64,000 nucleotides of DNA from Roseivivax lentus (GCF_900156805.1 NZ_FTOQ01000004.1:248001-312000), one strand, 5' to 3'; positions 28,122 through 37,009 are shown, counted from the stretch's first letter. Notes: generated from the letters alone by a model not told the origin. Translations and numbers: made by a program.

Positions 28122-28934
28122 TCAATGCGCCACCCCGAGATAGGCGTCGATCACGTCCTGGTTGTTGCGCACCTCGTCGGGCGTGCCGTCGCCGATCTTC
28201 TTGCCGTAATCCATCACCACGACGCGGTCCGAAATGTCCATGACCACACCCATGTCGTGCTCGATCAGCGCGATGGTGGTGCCGAACTCGTCGTTCACGT
28301 CGAGGATGAAGCGGGACATGTCCTCCTTCTCCTCGACATTCATGCCCGCCATCGGCTCGTCGAGCAGCAGGATCGAGGGCTCGGCGGCCAGCGCGCGGGC
28401 CAGTTCGACGCGCTTTTTCAGACCGTAGGGCAGACGGCCCACCGGCGTCTTGCGGATGTTCTGGATCTCGAGGAAGTCGATCACCTTCTCGACCACCTCG
28501 CGGTTCTCCATCTCCTCGTCGCGCGCCTTCCCCCACCAGAGCGCCTGGCTGAGCACGCCCGCATTCATATGGGTAAGCCGCCCGGTCATGACGTTGTCGA
28601 GCACGGTCATCCCCTCGAAAAGCGCGATGTTCTGGAAGGTCCGCGCGACGCCCATGCGGGCGACTTCGAAGGGCTTCATCGGCGGGCGCTTTTCGCCCTT
28701 GTAGAAGACCTCGCCCTCGGATGGCGTGTAGAAGCCCGAGATGATGTTCAGCATCGAGGACTTGCCCGCCCCGTTCGGCCCGATGATCGCGCGGATCTCG
28801 CCCTCGCGCACGTCGAAGGAAATGTCGTTGATGGCCACCACGCCGCCGAAACGCAGGGTGATGTTCTTCATCTCCATCAGGACGCCGCCGATCTGGCGGC
28901 CATCCGGCGTGATGTAGCCCTCGGTATCCTTCAT
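28122..28934 (-). CDS. livG: LIV-type ABC transporter ATP-binding protein (LivG class)
   Basis: 270-residue ATPase. Walker A is GPNGAGKSS, the signature region is LPYGLKKRVELARAL (the usual LSGGQ is replaced by LPYGLKK, as in many LivG proteins), and Walker B is ILLDEPMAGM. MARTFQNI and the C-terminal DVIDAYLGVAH tail are LivG features. About 15 extra residues precede the usual N-terminus (MKDTEGYITPDGRQIGG). It lies between the small secreted protein and livH. Confidence 0.9.
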   Translation of the reverse strand: MKDTEGYITPDGRQIGGVLMEMKNITLRFGGVVAINDISFDVREGEIRAIIGPNGAGKSSMLNIISGFYTPSEGEVFYKGEKRPPMKPFEVARMGVARTFQNIALFEGMTVLDNVMTGRLTHMNAGVLSQALWWGKARDEEMENREVVEKVIDFLEIQNIRKTPVGRLPYGLKKRVELARALAAEPSILLLDEPMAGMNVEEKEDMSRFILDVNDEFGTTIALIEHDMGVVMDISDRVVVMDYGKKIGDGTPDEVRNNQDVIDAYLGVAH

Positions 28935-28937
28935 GCC

Positions 28938-29525
28938 CTAGCCTTTGTCCGTGGTGGTGGTGGCGCAGTTCATGCCGATCAGCCGCGCGTAGAAGCTGGC
29001 CGTGCCGGGTGCCCACTCGATATTGATCCGGCTTGCGGCCAGACAGCCGCTGGGCCGGCGCTCGTGGATGTCCTTTTCGAGATACGGCGCATCGTCGAAG
29101 GTGAAGTCGCCGAGCGTCCAGCCCTCCGCGATCAGCTCGTCGTACCGCGCCATCGTCGCCGCATGCAGCGCCTCGAGCGCCTCTGTCGGCATCGCGTCCT
29201 TGGTCCAGACCAGGCAATGGCGCGCGTTTTTCGGCACGGCCACGTCGCTTGCCCCGAAGCGCAGGCGCAGATCATGCGGCCCGGCATGCACGCGCCGTTC
29301 GATGCCGTCGGGACCGAAACCATTCTCGATCTCGGGGCCGATGGCGCCGGGGGCGATCTCTTCACCGTCGATATAGGCGATGCATTGATCCATGAGCTGC
29401 GTCCAACTCGCCTCGATGCCGGCGCTGGCCCGCCCTTGCGTGGCGGGCGCGATCGTCGCGGCGGCGCAAAGGGCCGCGATCGCGGCTTTGCAGGCGGCGC
29501 GAGAGGCGGGCATCCTTGCGGTCAC
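28938..29525 (-). CDS. Small secreted protein encoded between acyl-CoA ligase and livG
   Basis: 195 residues with a signal peptide (hydrophobic to about residue 33, cleavage near GRASA). The mature part has four cysteines (DQC, RHC, SGC, MNC) that could make two disulfides. The GTG start at 29525 overlaps the ligase stop (GTGA) and has a GGAGG site 7 bases upstream; the ATG at 29513 is the alternative. No family is recognised. Position within a transporter operon suggests a periplasmic helper, for example for binding-protein loading; this is inference. Confidence 0.65.
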   Translation of the reverse strand: MTARMPASRAACKAAIAALCAAATIAPATQGRASAGIEASWTQLMDQCIAYIDGEEIAPGAIGPEIENGFGPDGIERRVHAGPHDLRLRFGASDVAVPKNARHCLVWTKDAMPTEALEALHAATMARYDELIAEGWTLGDFTFDDAPYLEKDIHERRPSGCLAASRINIEWAPGTASFYARLIGMNCATTTTDKG

Positions 29526-31498
29526 TCCGCCGCCTCCAGCGTCTTGGTCTCGACCGGCACGACCTTCGGCGCGCGGGCATAGAGCGTCGCCTTGATCTTG
29601 CCCTTGCGGCCATCCTCGTAGGTTACTTCCGTCTCGGTGTAGACGCTGTCCTCGTTGGCATAGAGACCTTCGACCAGATCGGCGAACTTCTCTTCGATGA
29701 TCTTGCGGCGGACTTTGCGGGTGCGGGTCAGCTCGCCATCGTCCGCGTCCAGTTCCTTGTGCAGCACGAAGAAGCGGTGGATCTGGCAGCCGGACAGCAT
29801 GTCGTCCTGCGCGACGCTGGCGTTGACCTCCTCCACATGGGCCTGGATCGTGTCGAGCACCTGCTTGTTCTGCGCCAGCTCCTGATAGGAGGCATAGGCG
29901 ATGTTGTTGCGCTCGGCCCAGTTGCCCACGGCGGCGAGGTCGATGTTGATGAAGGCGACGCAGCGATCCCGGTTCGCCCCGAAGACCACCGCCTCGAGGA
30001 TGTTGGGATAGAACTTGAGCTTGTTCTCGACGTATTTCGGCGCAAACAGCGCGCCGTCGGCCATCTTGCCCACATCCTTGGCGCGGTCGATGATGCGCAG
30101 GTGGCCGGTGTCTTCCTCGATGAAGCCCGCATCGCCCGTGGCGACCCAGCCTTCCGCGTCCTTGGTTCCCGCGGTCGACTCGGCGTTCTTGAAGTACTCC
30201 ACGAAGACGCCGGGCGAGCGGTAGAACACCTCGCCGTTTTCCGCGATGCGGATCTCGACGCCCGGAGAGGGCACACCCACCGTGTCTGACCGCACCTCGC
30301 CGTCGGGCTGCTGGGTGATGAAGACCGACGCCTCGGTCTGGCCGTAAAGCTGTTTCAGATTGATGCCGAGCGCCCGGTAGAAATCGAAGATCTCGGGGCC
30401 GATGGCTTCGCCCGCGGTGTAGCCCACGCGGACGCGGGAAAAGCCCAGCGCGTTCTTCAGAGGCCCATAGACCAAAAACTCGCCGAGCCGGTATTTCAGC
30501 CGGTCGCCGAGGCTCACGCTTTCGCCGTCGAGGATTTTGGGACCGACGCGGCGCGCGTGATCCATGAAGTAATGGAACATCTTCCGCTTGAGCGGTCCGG
30601 CATCCTCCATCCGGATCATGATCTGCGTCAGCTGCGTCTCGAAGACGCGTGGCGGCGCGAAGTAATAGGTCGGCGCGATTTCGCGCAGGTCGGTCATCAT
30701 CGTGTCCGGGCTTTCGGGGCAGTTCACGCAGAACCCCGCCCAATAGGCCTGCCCGACCGAGAAGATGAAATCGCCGACCCAGGCCATCGGCAGGTAGGCG
30801 AGGATCTCCTCGCGCTCGGTCAGGTGATCGAATTCGCAGGAGGCCTTCGCGGTCTCGATGATGTTGCGGTTGGACAGCACCACGCCCTTGGGCTTTCCGG
30901 TGGTGCCCGAGGTATAGAGCATCACGCAGGTGTCGTCGTAGCCGAGCCCACCGCGCCGCTTCTCAAGCTCCGCCTTCTGCTCGGCGCTGGCATTGCGCCC
31001 GGTTTCCTGCACCTCGGCAAACGAGGACAGGGTGGTGTGGTCGTATTTCCGCATGCCGCGGGGATCGAGATAGATCATGCGGTGGAACTCGGGCAGCCGG
31101 TCCTCGATCTCGAGGACCTTGTCCACCTGTTCCTGGTCTTCCGCGATCACCAGCTTCGCGCCGCAATGATCGAGCACATAGGCCATCTCTTCGGCCACGG
31201 CGTCCTGATAAAGCGGCACGGGCACCGCGCCCACGGACTGGATCGACACCATCGACCAGTAAAGCGACGGCCGGTTGCGCCCGATGATCGCGACGAAATC
31301 GCCCGGCGCCACGCCCATATCCAGCAAGCCCAGCGCGAAGGCTTCGATCTCGCGCTCGGTCTCCGACCAGGTCCAGGTCTGCCAGATGCCGAACTCCTTC
31401 TCGCGGAAGGCCGGTCGCGCCCCGAAGCGGGTCGCGTTGCGGTGCAACAGGGCAGGCACGGAGCGCAATTCGGCTGCGCCCTCGGTCGACTGTGTCAA
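29522..31498 (-). CDS. Long-chain acyl-CoA synthetase-like AMP-binding enzyme
   Basis: 658-residue adenylate-forming ligase of the long-chain type. The phosphate-binding loop is LYTSGTTGKPKGVVLSNRN. GYTAGEAIGPE, LYGQTEAS, GWVATGDAGF and a bacterial-type linker around RIIDRAKDVGK follow. An insertion near EEDTGHL and the long C-terminus match the family found beside LIV transporters in alphaproteobacteria. It would make a CoA thioester of the imported acid. It heads the locus: the secreted protein and transporter genes follow on the same strand, coupled by a GTGA overlap. Confidence 0.88.
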   Translation of the reverse strand: MTQSTEGAAELRSVPALLHRNATRFGARPAFREKEFGIWQTWTWSETEREIEAFALGLLDMGVAPGDFVAIIGRNRPSLYWSMVSIQSVGAVPVPLYQDAVAEEMAYVLDHCGAKLVIAEDQEQVDKVLEIEDRLPEFHRMIYLDPRGMRKYDHTTLSSFAEVQETGRNASAEQKAELEKRRGGLGYDDTCVMLYTSGTTGKPKGVVLSNRNIIETAKASCEFDHLTEREEILAYLPMAWVGDFIFSVGQAYWAGFCVNCPESPDTMMTDLREIAPTYYFAPPRVFETQLTQIMIRMEDAGPLKRKMFHYFMDHARRVGPKILDGESVSLGDRLKYRLGEFLVYGPLKNALGFSRVRVGYTAGEAIGPEIFDFYRALGINLKQLYGQTEASVFITQQPDGEVRSDTVGVPSPGVEIRIAENGEVFYRSPGVFVEYFKNAESTAGTKDAEGWVATGDAGFIEEDTGHLRIIDRAKDVGKMADGALFAPKYVENKLKFYPNILEAVVFGANRDRCVAFINIDLAAVGNWAERNNIAYASYQELAQNKQVLDTIQAHVEEVNASVAQDDMLSGCQIHRFFVLHKELDADDGELTRTRKVRRKIIEEKFADLVEGLYANEDSVYTETEVTYEDGRKGKIKATLYARAPKVVPVETKTLEAAE

Positions 31499-31882
31499 AG
31501 CGTTTCCTCCCGGCAGCCCTTGTTTCGGGCCTTTTTCGGTGTGTCCCGCCGCGGCGGGAACATCGCCTCCTCCAAGGCTCTTCGCACATTAGGTCCGGCG
31601 CGGCCCTTTGGGTCAAGTCCCTTGGCGTCGCGGTGGAAAAAAATTGAACGTTCATTAAATTAATGCCGGAATTGCCGGGTGTTCGCGGGCGCGGAAAAGA
31701 GCCGGGCCAGGCCCGTTTGGCGGTCTTTTTGCGCGAATCACCTGAGGTTTCGCCGCGCGTCATGTGCGGGGACATCCCGCGAGCCGAAGGAACGGTTCGC
31801 GAAGCGAGCGCCACACCGAACCCAGTATCAAATCCGAAGCCCGCCGGAGGCGGCGCCCGGCCCGACGGCCCGGCGCTCGCGT
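31499..31882. other. Non-coding gap between the formate dehydrogenase and acyl-CoA ligase genes
   Basis: 384 bases without a credible gene on either strand. It must hold the promoter of the ligase-liv locus (minus strand) and the 3' end of the fdhA message. The only AT-rich part, near 31636-31665, has two overlapping palindromes listed separately. GC-rich self-complementary stretches near 31845-31875 may form structure at the fdhA end, but I see no clean T-run terminator. Confidence 0.6.
31645..31665. promoter_or_regulatory. Overlapping palindromes, candidate operator of the acyl-CoA ligase/liv locus
   Basis: TGAACGTTCA (31645-31654) is a perfect 10-bp palindrome and CATTAAATTAATG (31653-31665) a perfect 13-base one. 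They share two bases, in an otherwise GC-rich region, about 150 bases before the ligase start. TetR-type regulators of acyl-CoA catabolism often bind short AT-rich dyads of this sort. No such regulator gene is adjacent. Confidence 0.5.
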
Positions 31883-34669
31883 CTATTCCGCCGCGACCCG
31901 GCTCTCCGTCTCAGCCTCGATCCGCACCGCGGAATACTTGAACTCCGGGATCTTGCCGAATGGATCGAGCTGCGGGTTGGTCAGCACGTTCGCCGCGGCC
32001 TCGACGAAGGCAAACGGGATGAAGGCCGTCTCGGGCGCCACGTTCCGGTCCGCCCGCGCCAGCATCGCGATGGAACCGCGCCGGGTGGTCAGCCGCACGC
32101 GTCCGCCCTCGGGCACGCCCATGCGCCGTAGCGTCGAGGGATGCAGCGAACAGGTCGCCTCGGGCTCCACGTTGTCGAGCGTCACCGACCGCCGCGTCAT
32201 CGAGCCCGTGTGCCAGTGTTCCAGCTGCCGCCCGGTGATCAGGATCATAGGGTACTCCTTGTCCGGGCTCTCGGCGGGCGGCGTCACGCGCGCGGGCGTG
32301 AACTGCGCCCGGCCCGCCCGGCGCGGGAAACCGTCGCCGAAGACCACCGAGGCGCCCGGATCCTCCGGCCCCTTGCACGGATAGGTCACGGCGCCTTCCT
32401 TTTCGAGCCGCTTCCAAGTGATGTGATGCAGGGAGCGCATCGACATCTTCATCTCGTCGAAGACCTCGCGCGGGTCGTCGTAATCCCAATCGAGCCCGAT
32501 CCGCCGCGCCAGATCGACGAGGATCTCCCAGTCCTGCCGCGCCTCTGCCGGCGGCTCGGTCGCGGCGCGCACCACCTGTACGGTGCGGTTGGTGTTGGTC
32601 ACGGTGCCGGTCTTCTCGAACAAGGCCGAGGCCGGGAGGATCACGTCGGCGAACATCGCCGTCTCGGTCAGGAAGATGTCCTGCACGACGAGGCAATCGA
32701 GCTTGGCCAGCGCCTTGCGCGCGTGTTCCACATCCGGGTCGGACATGGCCGGGTTTTCGCCCAGCACGTACATGCCGCGGATCGAGCCGCGATAGACGCG
32801 GTCCATGATCTCCACGACGGTAAGGCCCGGGGCCGCGTCGATCTCGGTGCCCTGCCAGATATGGCGGAAAAGATCGCGCACATGGGTGTCGGTGACGGTC
32901 TGGTAATCCGGCATCACATGCGGGATCAGCCCCGCATCGGAGGCACCCTGCACGTTGTTCTGCCCGCGCAGGGGGTGCAGGCCGGTGCCCGGCCGCCCCA
33001 CATGGCCGCAAAGCAGCGCGAGCGAGATCAGGCAGCGGGCATTGTCGGTGCCGTGGATGTGCTGAGACACGCCCATGCCCCAGAAGATCATGCCCCGCTG
33101 CGCGCCCGCGAAATCGCGGGCCACGGCGCGGATCGTGTCCGGGTCGACGCCGCAGATCTCGGACATCTTCTCAGGCGGGAAGGCGCGGATATGGTCGCGA
33201 TACTCGAAGAAGCCCTCGGTGAAGCCCTGGATATATTGCCGGTCGTAGAGCTTTTCCTCGACGATCACGTTGCAGATCGCGTTCACGAGCGCGACGTCCG
33301 AGCCTGGCTTGAACTGCAGGTTATGGGTGGCATGCCGCTTCAGCCCGTTCTGCAGCCGCGGATCCATGACGATCAGGTTGCCGCCGCGCTTGGCGAATTG
33401 TTTGAAATAGGTGGCGGCGACCGGGTGGTTTTCCGTCGGATTGGCGCCGATGACGATGGCGACATCCGCATTCTCGATCTCGCGGAAGCTGGCGGTCACG
33501 GCGCCCGAGCCCACGTTCTCCATCAGCGCGGCGACCGAGGACGCGTGGCAAAGCCGCGTGCAGTGATCGACGTTGTTGTGCTTGAAGCCCTGCCGGATGA
33601 ATTTCTGGAAGAGATAGGCCTCTTCGTTGGTGCATTTGGCCGACCCGAAGCCCGCCACGGATTGCCCGCCGAAATAGGACCGCAGATCGACAAGCCCGCG
33701 CGCGGCCACGTCGAGCGCCTCGTCCCAGCTGGCCTCGCGGAAATGCGTCCAGGGGTTCGACGGGTCGACATTCAGCCCCTTGTCCGGCGCGTCCTCACGG
33801 CGGATCAGCGGCTTGGTCAGGCGGTCGGGATGCTGGATGTAGTCGAAGCCGAAGCGGCCCTTGACGCAGAGCCGGCCTTCGTTGGCCGGTCCGTTGATGC
33901 CGTCCACGCGCTTGACCGCGCCGTCCTTGACCTTGATCGACACTTGGCAGCCCACGCCGCAGAACGGGCAGACCGATTTGACCTCGGCGTCGAAATCGCG
34001 GCTGTCGCCTTCCTGCGCGGCGTTGAGTTCCGACGCGGGCATCAGCGCGCCCGTGGGGCAGGCCTGCACGCATTCGCCGCAGGCCACGCAGGTCGAGGCC
34101 CCCATCGGATCGTCCTGGTCGAAGACCGGGAAGGCGTCGTGCCCGCGTCCGCCCATGCCGAGCACGTCGTTGACCTGCACGTCGCGGCAGGCCCGGACGC
34201 ACAGGTTGCACTGGATGCAGGCGTCGAGATTGACGCGCATGGCGACGTGGCTGTCGTCGAGGAGCGGGATGCGGTCGGGCTCCATCGTCGGCAGGCGGCT
34301 TTCGCTGACGCCCACCGCATCGGCCATGTCCCAGAAATGCGAGGACCGGTCGTGGGCCGCGTCCCGCTCGGGCTGATCGGCCATCAGCATCTCGATGACC
34401 ATCTTCCGCGCGCTTTGCGCCCGCGGGCTGGCGCTGCGCACCTCCATGCCCTCGGCGGCCTCGCGGATGCAGGAGGCGACAAGAATGCGCTCGCCCTCGA
34501 CCTCGACCATGCAGGCGCGGCAATTGCCGTCGGGTTTGTACCCCGGTTCGGGCCGGTGACAGAGATGCGGGATCCTGAGGCCGCGTCCATGCGCCGCTTC
34601 CCAGATCGTCGTGCCCTTCGGCGCCTCGACCGTGTCGCCATCAAGCGTGAAGCGGATCGTCTCGGCCAT
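31883..34669 (-). CDS. Formate dehydrogenase alpha subunit (FdsA/FdhF-like)
   Basis: 928-residue molybdenum/tungsten bis-MGD enzyme oxidising formate to CO2. In order: an N-terminal 2Fe-2S ferredoxin domain (Cys37, 50, 53, 67), two 4Fe-4S clusters (Cys about 151-161 and 194-204), the catalytic-domain 4Fe-4S (Cys234, 237, 241, 268), and the MGD-binding body. The active-site residue is Cys374 followed by His375 in DHCTRLCHASS, so it is a cysteine, not selenocysteine, enzyme. No beta/gamma (FdsB/FdsG) or FdhD/FdsC gene is adjacent on either side, so the electron partner is not evident. A terminator lies upstream, so it has its own promoter. Confidence 0.88.
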   Translation of the reverse strand: MAETIRFTLDGDTVEAPKGTTIWEAAHGRGLRIPHLCHRPEPGYKPDGNCRACMVEVEGERILVASCIREAAEGMEVRSASPRAQSARKMVIEMLMADQPERDAAHDRSSHFWDMADAVGVSESRLPTMEPDRIPLLDDSHVAMRVNLDACIQCNLCVRACRDVQVNDVLGMGGRGHDAFPVFDQDDPMGASTCVACGECVQACPTGALMPASELNAAQEGDSRDFDAEVKSVCPFCGVGCQVSIKVKDGAVKRVDGINGPANEGRLCVKGRFGFDYIQHPDRLTKPLIRREDAPDKGLNVDPSNPWTHFREASWDEALDVAARGLVDLRSYFGGQSVAGFGSAKCTNEEAYLFQKFIRQGFKHNNVDHCTRLCHASSVAALMENVGSGAVTASFREIENADVAIVIGANPTENHPVAATYFKQFAKRGGNLIVMDPRLQNGLKRHATHNLQFKPGSDVALVNAICNVIVEEKLYDRQYIQGFTEGFFEYRDHIRAFPPEKMSEICGVDPDTIRAVARDFAGAQRGMIFWGMGVSQHIHGTDNARCLISLALLCGHVGRPGTGLHPLRGQNNVQGASDAGLIPHVMPDYQTVTDTHVRDLFRHIWQGTEIDAAPGLTVVEIMDRVYRGSIRGMYVLGENPAMSDPDVEHARKALAKLDCLVVQDIFLTETAMFADVILPASALFEKTGTVTNTNRTVQVVRAATEPPAEARQDWEILVDLARRIGLDWDYDDPREVFDEMKMSMRSLHHITWKRLEKEGAVTYPCKGPEDPGASVVFGDGFPRRAGRAQFTPARVTPPAESPDKEYPMILITGRQLEHWHTGSMTRRSVTLDNVEPEATCSLHPSTLRRMGVPEGGRVRLTTRRGSIAMLARADRNVAPETAFIPFAFVEAAANVLTNPQLDPFGKIPEFKYSAVRIEAETESRVAAE

Positions 34670-34771
34670 GTCGTGTCTCCCTGTGCCTGCCCCCTTCTAT
34701 GCCAGAGCCGGCGCCGGGACGCCCCCCAATTCCGACCTGTTGACCAAGATTTGCGCCCTGCGCGCCCATGA

Positions 34772-34800
34772 AAAAAGGCGCGCCCGGGGGCGCGCCTTTC
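34772..34800 (-). terminator. Terminator of the GMC oxidoreductase gene
   Basis: A perfect AGGCGCGCC/GGCGCGCCT stem with a 4-base loop is followed on the minus strand by six T. It lies 23 bases past the GMC stop codon. The + side has only TTT. Confidence 0.88.
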
Positions 34801-34822
34801 TGGTGTTTCGCGAAAGCCGCGC

Positions 34823-36391
34823 TCAGAGGTTCTGGGCCGACATCTCGCGGGCGATGTGATCGGCCTGCCGGATCGCCAGCGCCACGATGGTCAGCGTCGG
34901 ATTTTCCGCCGCACCGGTGGTGAATTGCGAGCCGTCCGAAATGAACAGGTTCTCGATGTCGTGGGTCTGACCCCACTTGTTGACCACGCCGTCCTGCGCA
35001 TTCGCCGACATCCGGTTGGTGCCGAGGTTGTGCGTCGAGGGATAGGGCGGCGTCGGCATGGTCCGGGTCGCCCCCACCGCGTCATAGACCGCGCGGCCTC
35101 GGTCATAGGCGTGGTTGCGCATCGCGATGTCGTTGGGGTGATCGTCGAAATGCACGTTGGCCACCGGCAGGCCGTACTGGTCCTTGGTCTCGGACAGGGT
35201 GACGCCGTTGCCTTCCTGCGGCATGTCCTCGCCCACGATCCACATGCCCGCCATGTTCTCGTAGCTGTCGAGCGCAGTGGTGAACTCGCGGCCCCAGGCC
35301 CCGGGATTGAGGAAGGCCGCCATGAAGGGCAGGCCCAGCGCGAGCGTCTCGAGCTCGTAGCCCCCGACGAAGCCGCGCGAGGGATCGTGCCGCGCCTCGT
35401 CCTGGATGATGCCCGCCATGGTCGTGCCGCGCCACATGCGCACCGGCTGCTCGAAGGTCGCGTAGACCGACCCGGTCATGTGCCGCATGTAGTTGCGCCC
35501 GACCTGCCCCGAGGAGTTGGCAAGCCCGTCCGGGAACATCGAGGAGGCGGAGTTGAGCAGCATCCGCGGGCTTTCGAAGGAGTTGCCCGCAACGGCGACG
35601 ATGCGCGCCTTCTGCATCTGCAGGTTGCCGTCCGCGTCGAAATACTCGACGCCGGTGACCTTGCCGGCCTCGTTGTGCAGGATCCGGGCCACGTGGGACC
35701 GCTCGCGCACCTCGAGGTTGCCGGTGGCCTCGCCCGCCGGGATGTCCGTATAGGCTGAGGACCACTTGGCGCCCCATTTGCAGCCCTGAAAGCAGAAACC
35801 GGTCTGCTGGCAGGCCATGCGGCCGTCACGCTCTTCGCTGTTGATGGCCATGTTGCCGGTATGGACCTTTTCGTAGCCGAGCTTCTTCGCACCGGCCTCG
35901 AAGACCTTGTAGTTGTTGTTCCCGGGCAGGCCCGGAATGCCGTTGGTGCGCGTGACACCCAGCTTCTTCTCGGCCAGATCGTACCAGGGCGCCATTTCGG
36001 CGGCGTCGATGGGCCAGTCGAGCAGGCTCGCGCCCTCGACCTCGCCATAGCTGGTGAGCGCCTTCCACTCGTGCTCCTGGAAGCGCAGGCTCGCGCCCGC
36101 CCAGTGCGTGGTGGTGCCGCCCACCGCCTTCACGATCCATGCGGGCAGCCCCGAGAAGTCCTTGGCCACGCGCCAGTCGCCCGACGTGGTGCGCGGATCG
36201 AGCCAGGCGAGCTGGCCGAAACTGTCCCATTCGTCGTTGACGTAATCCTCGGGCAGATAGCGCCCGCCGGCTTCCAGCGCGACGACGCTCACGCCCTTCT
36301 TGGCGAGTTCGTTCGCCAGAACGCCACCGCCCGCGCCGGTTCCGATGATGACGACGACGCTGTCGTCGTTCTTGTCAAAAGGTGCTGTCAT
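34823..36391 (-). CDS. GMC-family flavin oxidoreductase, gluconate 2-dehydrogenase large-subunit-like
   Basis: 522 residues. FAD is bound by the N-terminal IIGTGAGGG (16-23) with a downstream ALEAGG. A VKAVGGTTTHWAG motif and cysteine-containing MACQQTGFCFQGCKWGAKWS follow. The C-terminus has the active-site THNLGTNRM histidine and DGSQFTTGAAENPT. The pattern fits membrane-linked sugar/polyol dehydrogenases. The preceding gene encodes a Tat-exported gamma-like subunit 18 bases upstream, so the pair is probably co-exported to the periplasm. No cytochrome c subunit follows, so the electron acceptor is open. Confidence 0.88.
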   Translation of the reverse strand: MTAPFDKNDDSVVVIIGTGAGGGVLANELAKKGVSVVALEAGGRYLPEDYVNDEWDSFGQLAWLDPRTTSGDWRVAKDFSGLPAWIVKAVGGTTTHWAGASLRFQEHEWKALTSYGEVEGASLLDWPIDAAEMAPWYDLAEKKLGVTRTNGIPGLPGNNNYKVFEAGAKKLGYEKVHTGNMAINSEERDGRMACQQTGFCFQGCKWGAKWSSAYTDIPAGEATGNLEVRERSHVARILHNEAGKVTGVEYFDADGNLQMQKARIVAVAGNSFESPRMLLNSASSMFPDGLANSSGQVGRNYMRHMTGSVYATFEQPVRMWRGTTMAGIIQDEARHDPSRGFVGGYELETLALGLPFMAAFLNPGAWGREFTTALDSYENMAGMWIVGEDMPQEGNGVTLSETKDQYGLPVANVHFDDHPNDIAMRNHAYDRGRAVYDAVGATRTMPTPPYPSTHNLGTNRMSANAQDGVVNKWGQTHDIENLFISDGSQFTTGAAENPTLTIVALAIRQADHIAREMSAQNL

Positions 36392-36409
36392 TGTTCTGTC
36401 CTCCCCGCC

Positions 36410-36934
36410 TCAAATCCACGAAATGTCATCGAAGCCGCGGTACATGTACCCGCCCTGGCTGTAGGACTCGCCCTCGTAGCCGAAGATCGGCCAGACGGCT
36501 TTCTGGTTGTAGAGGCCGGTGACCAGCCCGCCGCGAATACGCTGGAAGAACGGGGTGTCCTCGATCGTGCGCAGCACCGCCACGCGCTCGGCCTCCCAAC
36601 CGATATCGAGATAACGGCCCGCGCCCGTGACCTGCGCCTTCTCGTTCAGCAACTCGATGCCGGCCTCGGCGAAATCGACCTCGTCCGGCACGTCGTAGCC
36701 CTTGACTGCGGCGGCGTAATATTGGTCGCCCACCTTGTCATGCGGGTAGATGTCGCGCGCCATCTGGATCAGCGTGGCCATCGTATCGGGCTTGAGCGCG
36801 TTCATCTCGGTGGCCCAGGCGGCATCGCTGCCCGCCACGAAACCCGAGCCCACGACAAGGCCCGCGCCCGCCGCGACACCGCGCGACAGCAGCTGCCGCC
36901 GCGTGAGCGTGCGGATGGTTGGTGTATCGGTCAT
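36410..36934 (-). CDS. Gluconate 2-dehydrogenase subunit 3-like Tat-exported protein
   Basis: 174 residues. A twin-arginine signal (LTRRQLLSRG, residues 9-18, then a hydrophobic stretch) precedes a body with MARDIYPHDKVGDQYYAAAVKGYD and QKAVWPIFGYEGESYSQGGYMYRGFDDISW. This is the gluconate 2-dehydrogenase gamma (subunit 3) family, which carries the cofactor-bearing GMC subunit across the membrane. It is cotranscribed with the GMC gene downstream (18-base gap). Confidence 0.87.
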   Translation of the reverse strand: MTDTPTIRTLTRRQLLSRGVAAGAGLVVGSGFVAGSDAAWATEMNALKPDTMATLIQMARDIYPHDKVGDQYYAAAVKGYDVPDEVDFAEAGIELLNEKAQVTGAGRYLDIGWEAERVAVLRTIEDTPFFQRIRGGLVTGLYNQKAVWPIFGYEGESYSQGGYMYRGFDDISWI

Positions 36935-36970
36935 CAGATGTCCTCCCTTTTCACCGATATCGAATGCGAG

Positions 36971-37000
36971 AAGGGCCGCGCCCTATGCGCGGCCCCTTTC
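36971..37000 (-). terminator. Probable terminator of the glyoxalase gene
   Basis: A perfect GGGCCGCGC/GCGCGGCCC stem with a 5-base loop lies 15 bases past the glyoxalase stop. The minus-strand tail is TTCTCGC, so the T-run is weak; the + side has CCCTTTC. Confidence 0.5.
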
Positions 37001-37009
37001 AGATTTGTC

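Noticed and set aside
28938..30743. Apparent 601-residue fusion containing the secreted protein
   Set aside because: The N-terminal part is an out-of-frame reading of the acyl-CoA ligase; the GTGA start at 29525 is better supported.
32141..34771. 876-residue open frame on + across the formate dehydrogenase gene
   Set aside because: Antisense shadow. The minus-strand protein has all cluster and active-site motifs, while the + product is arginine/histidine-rich without domains, as expected from high-GC opposite frames.
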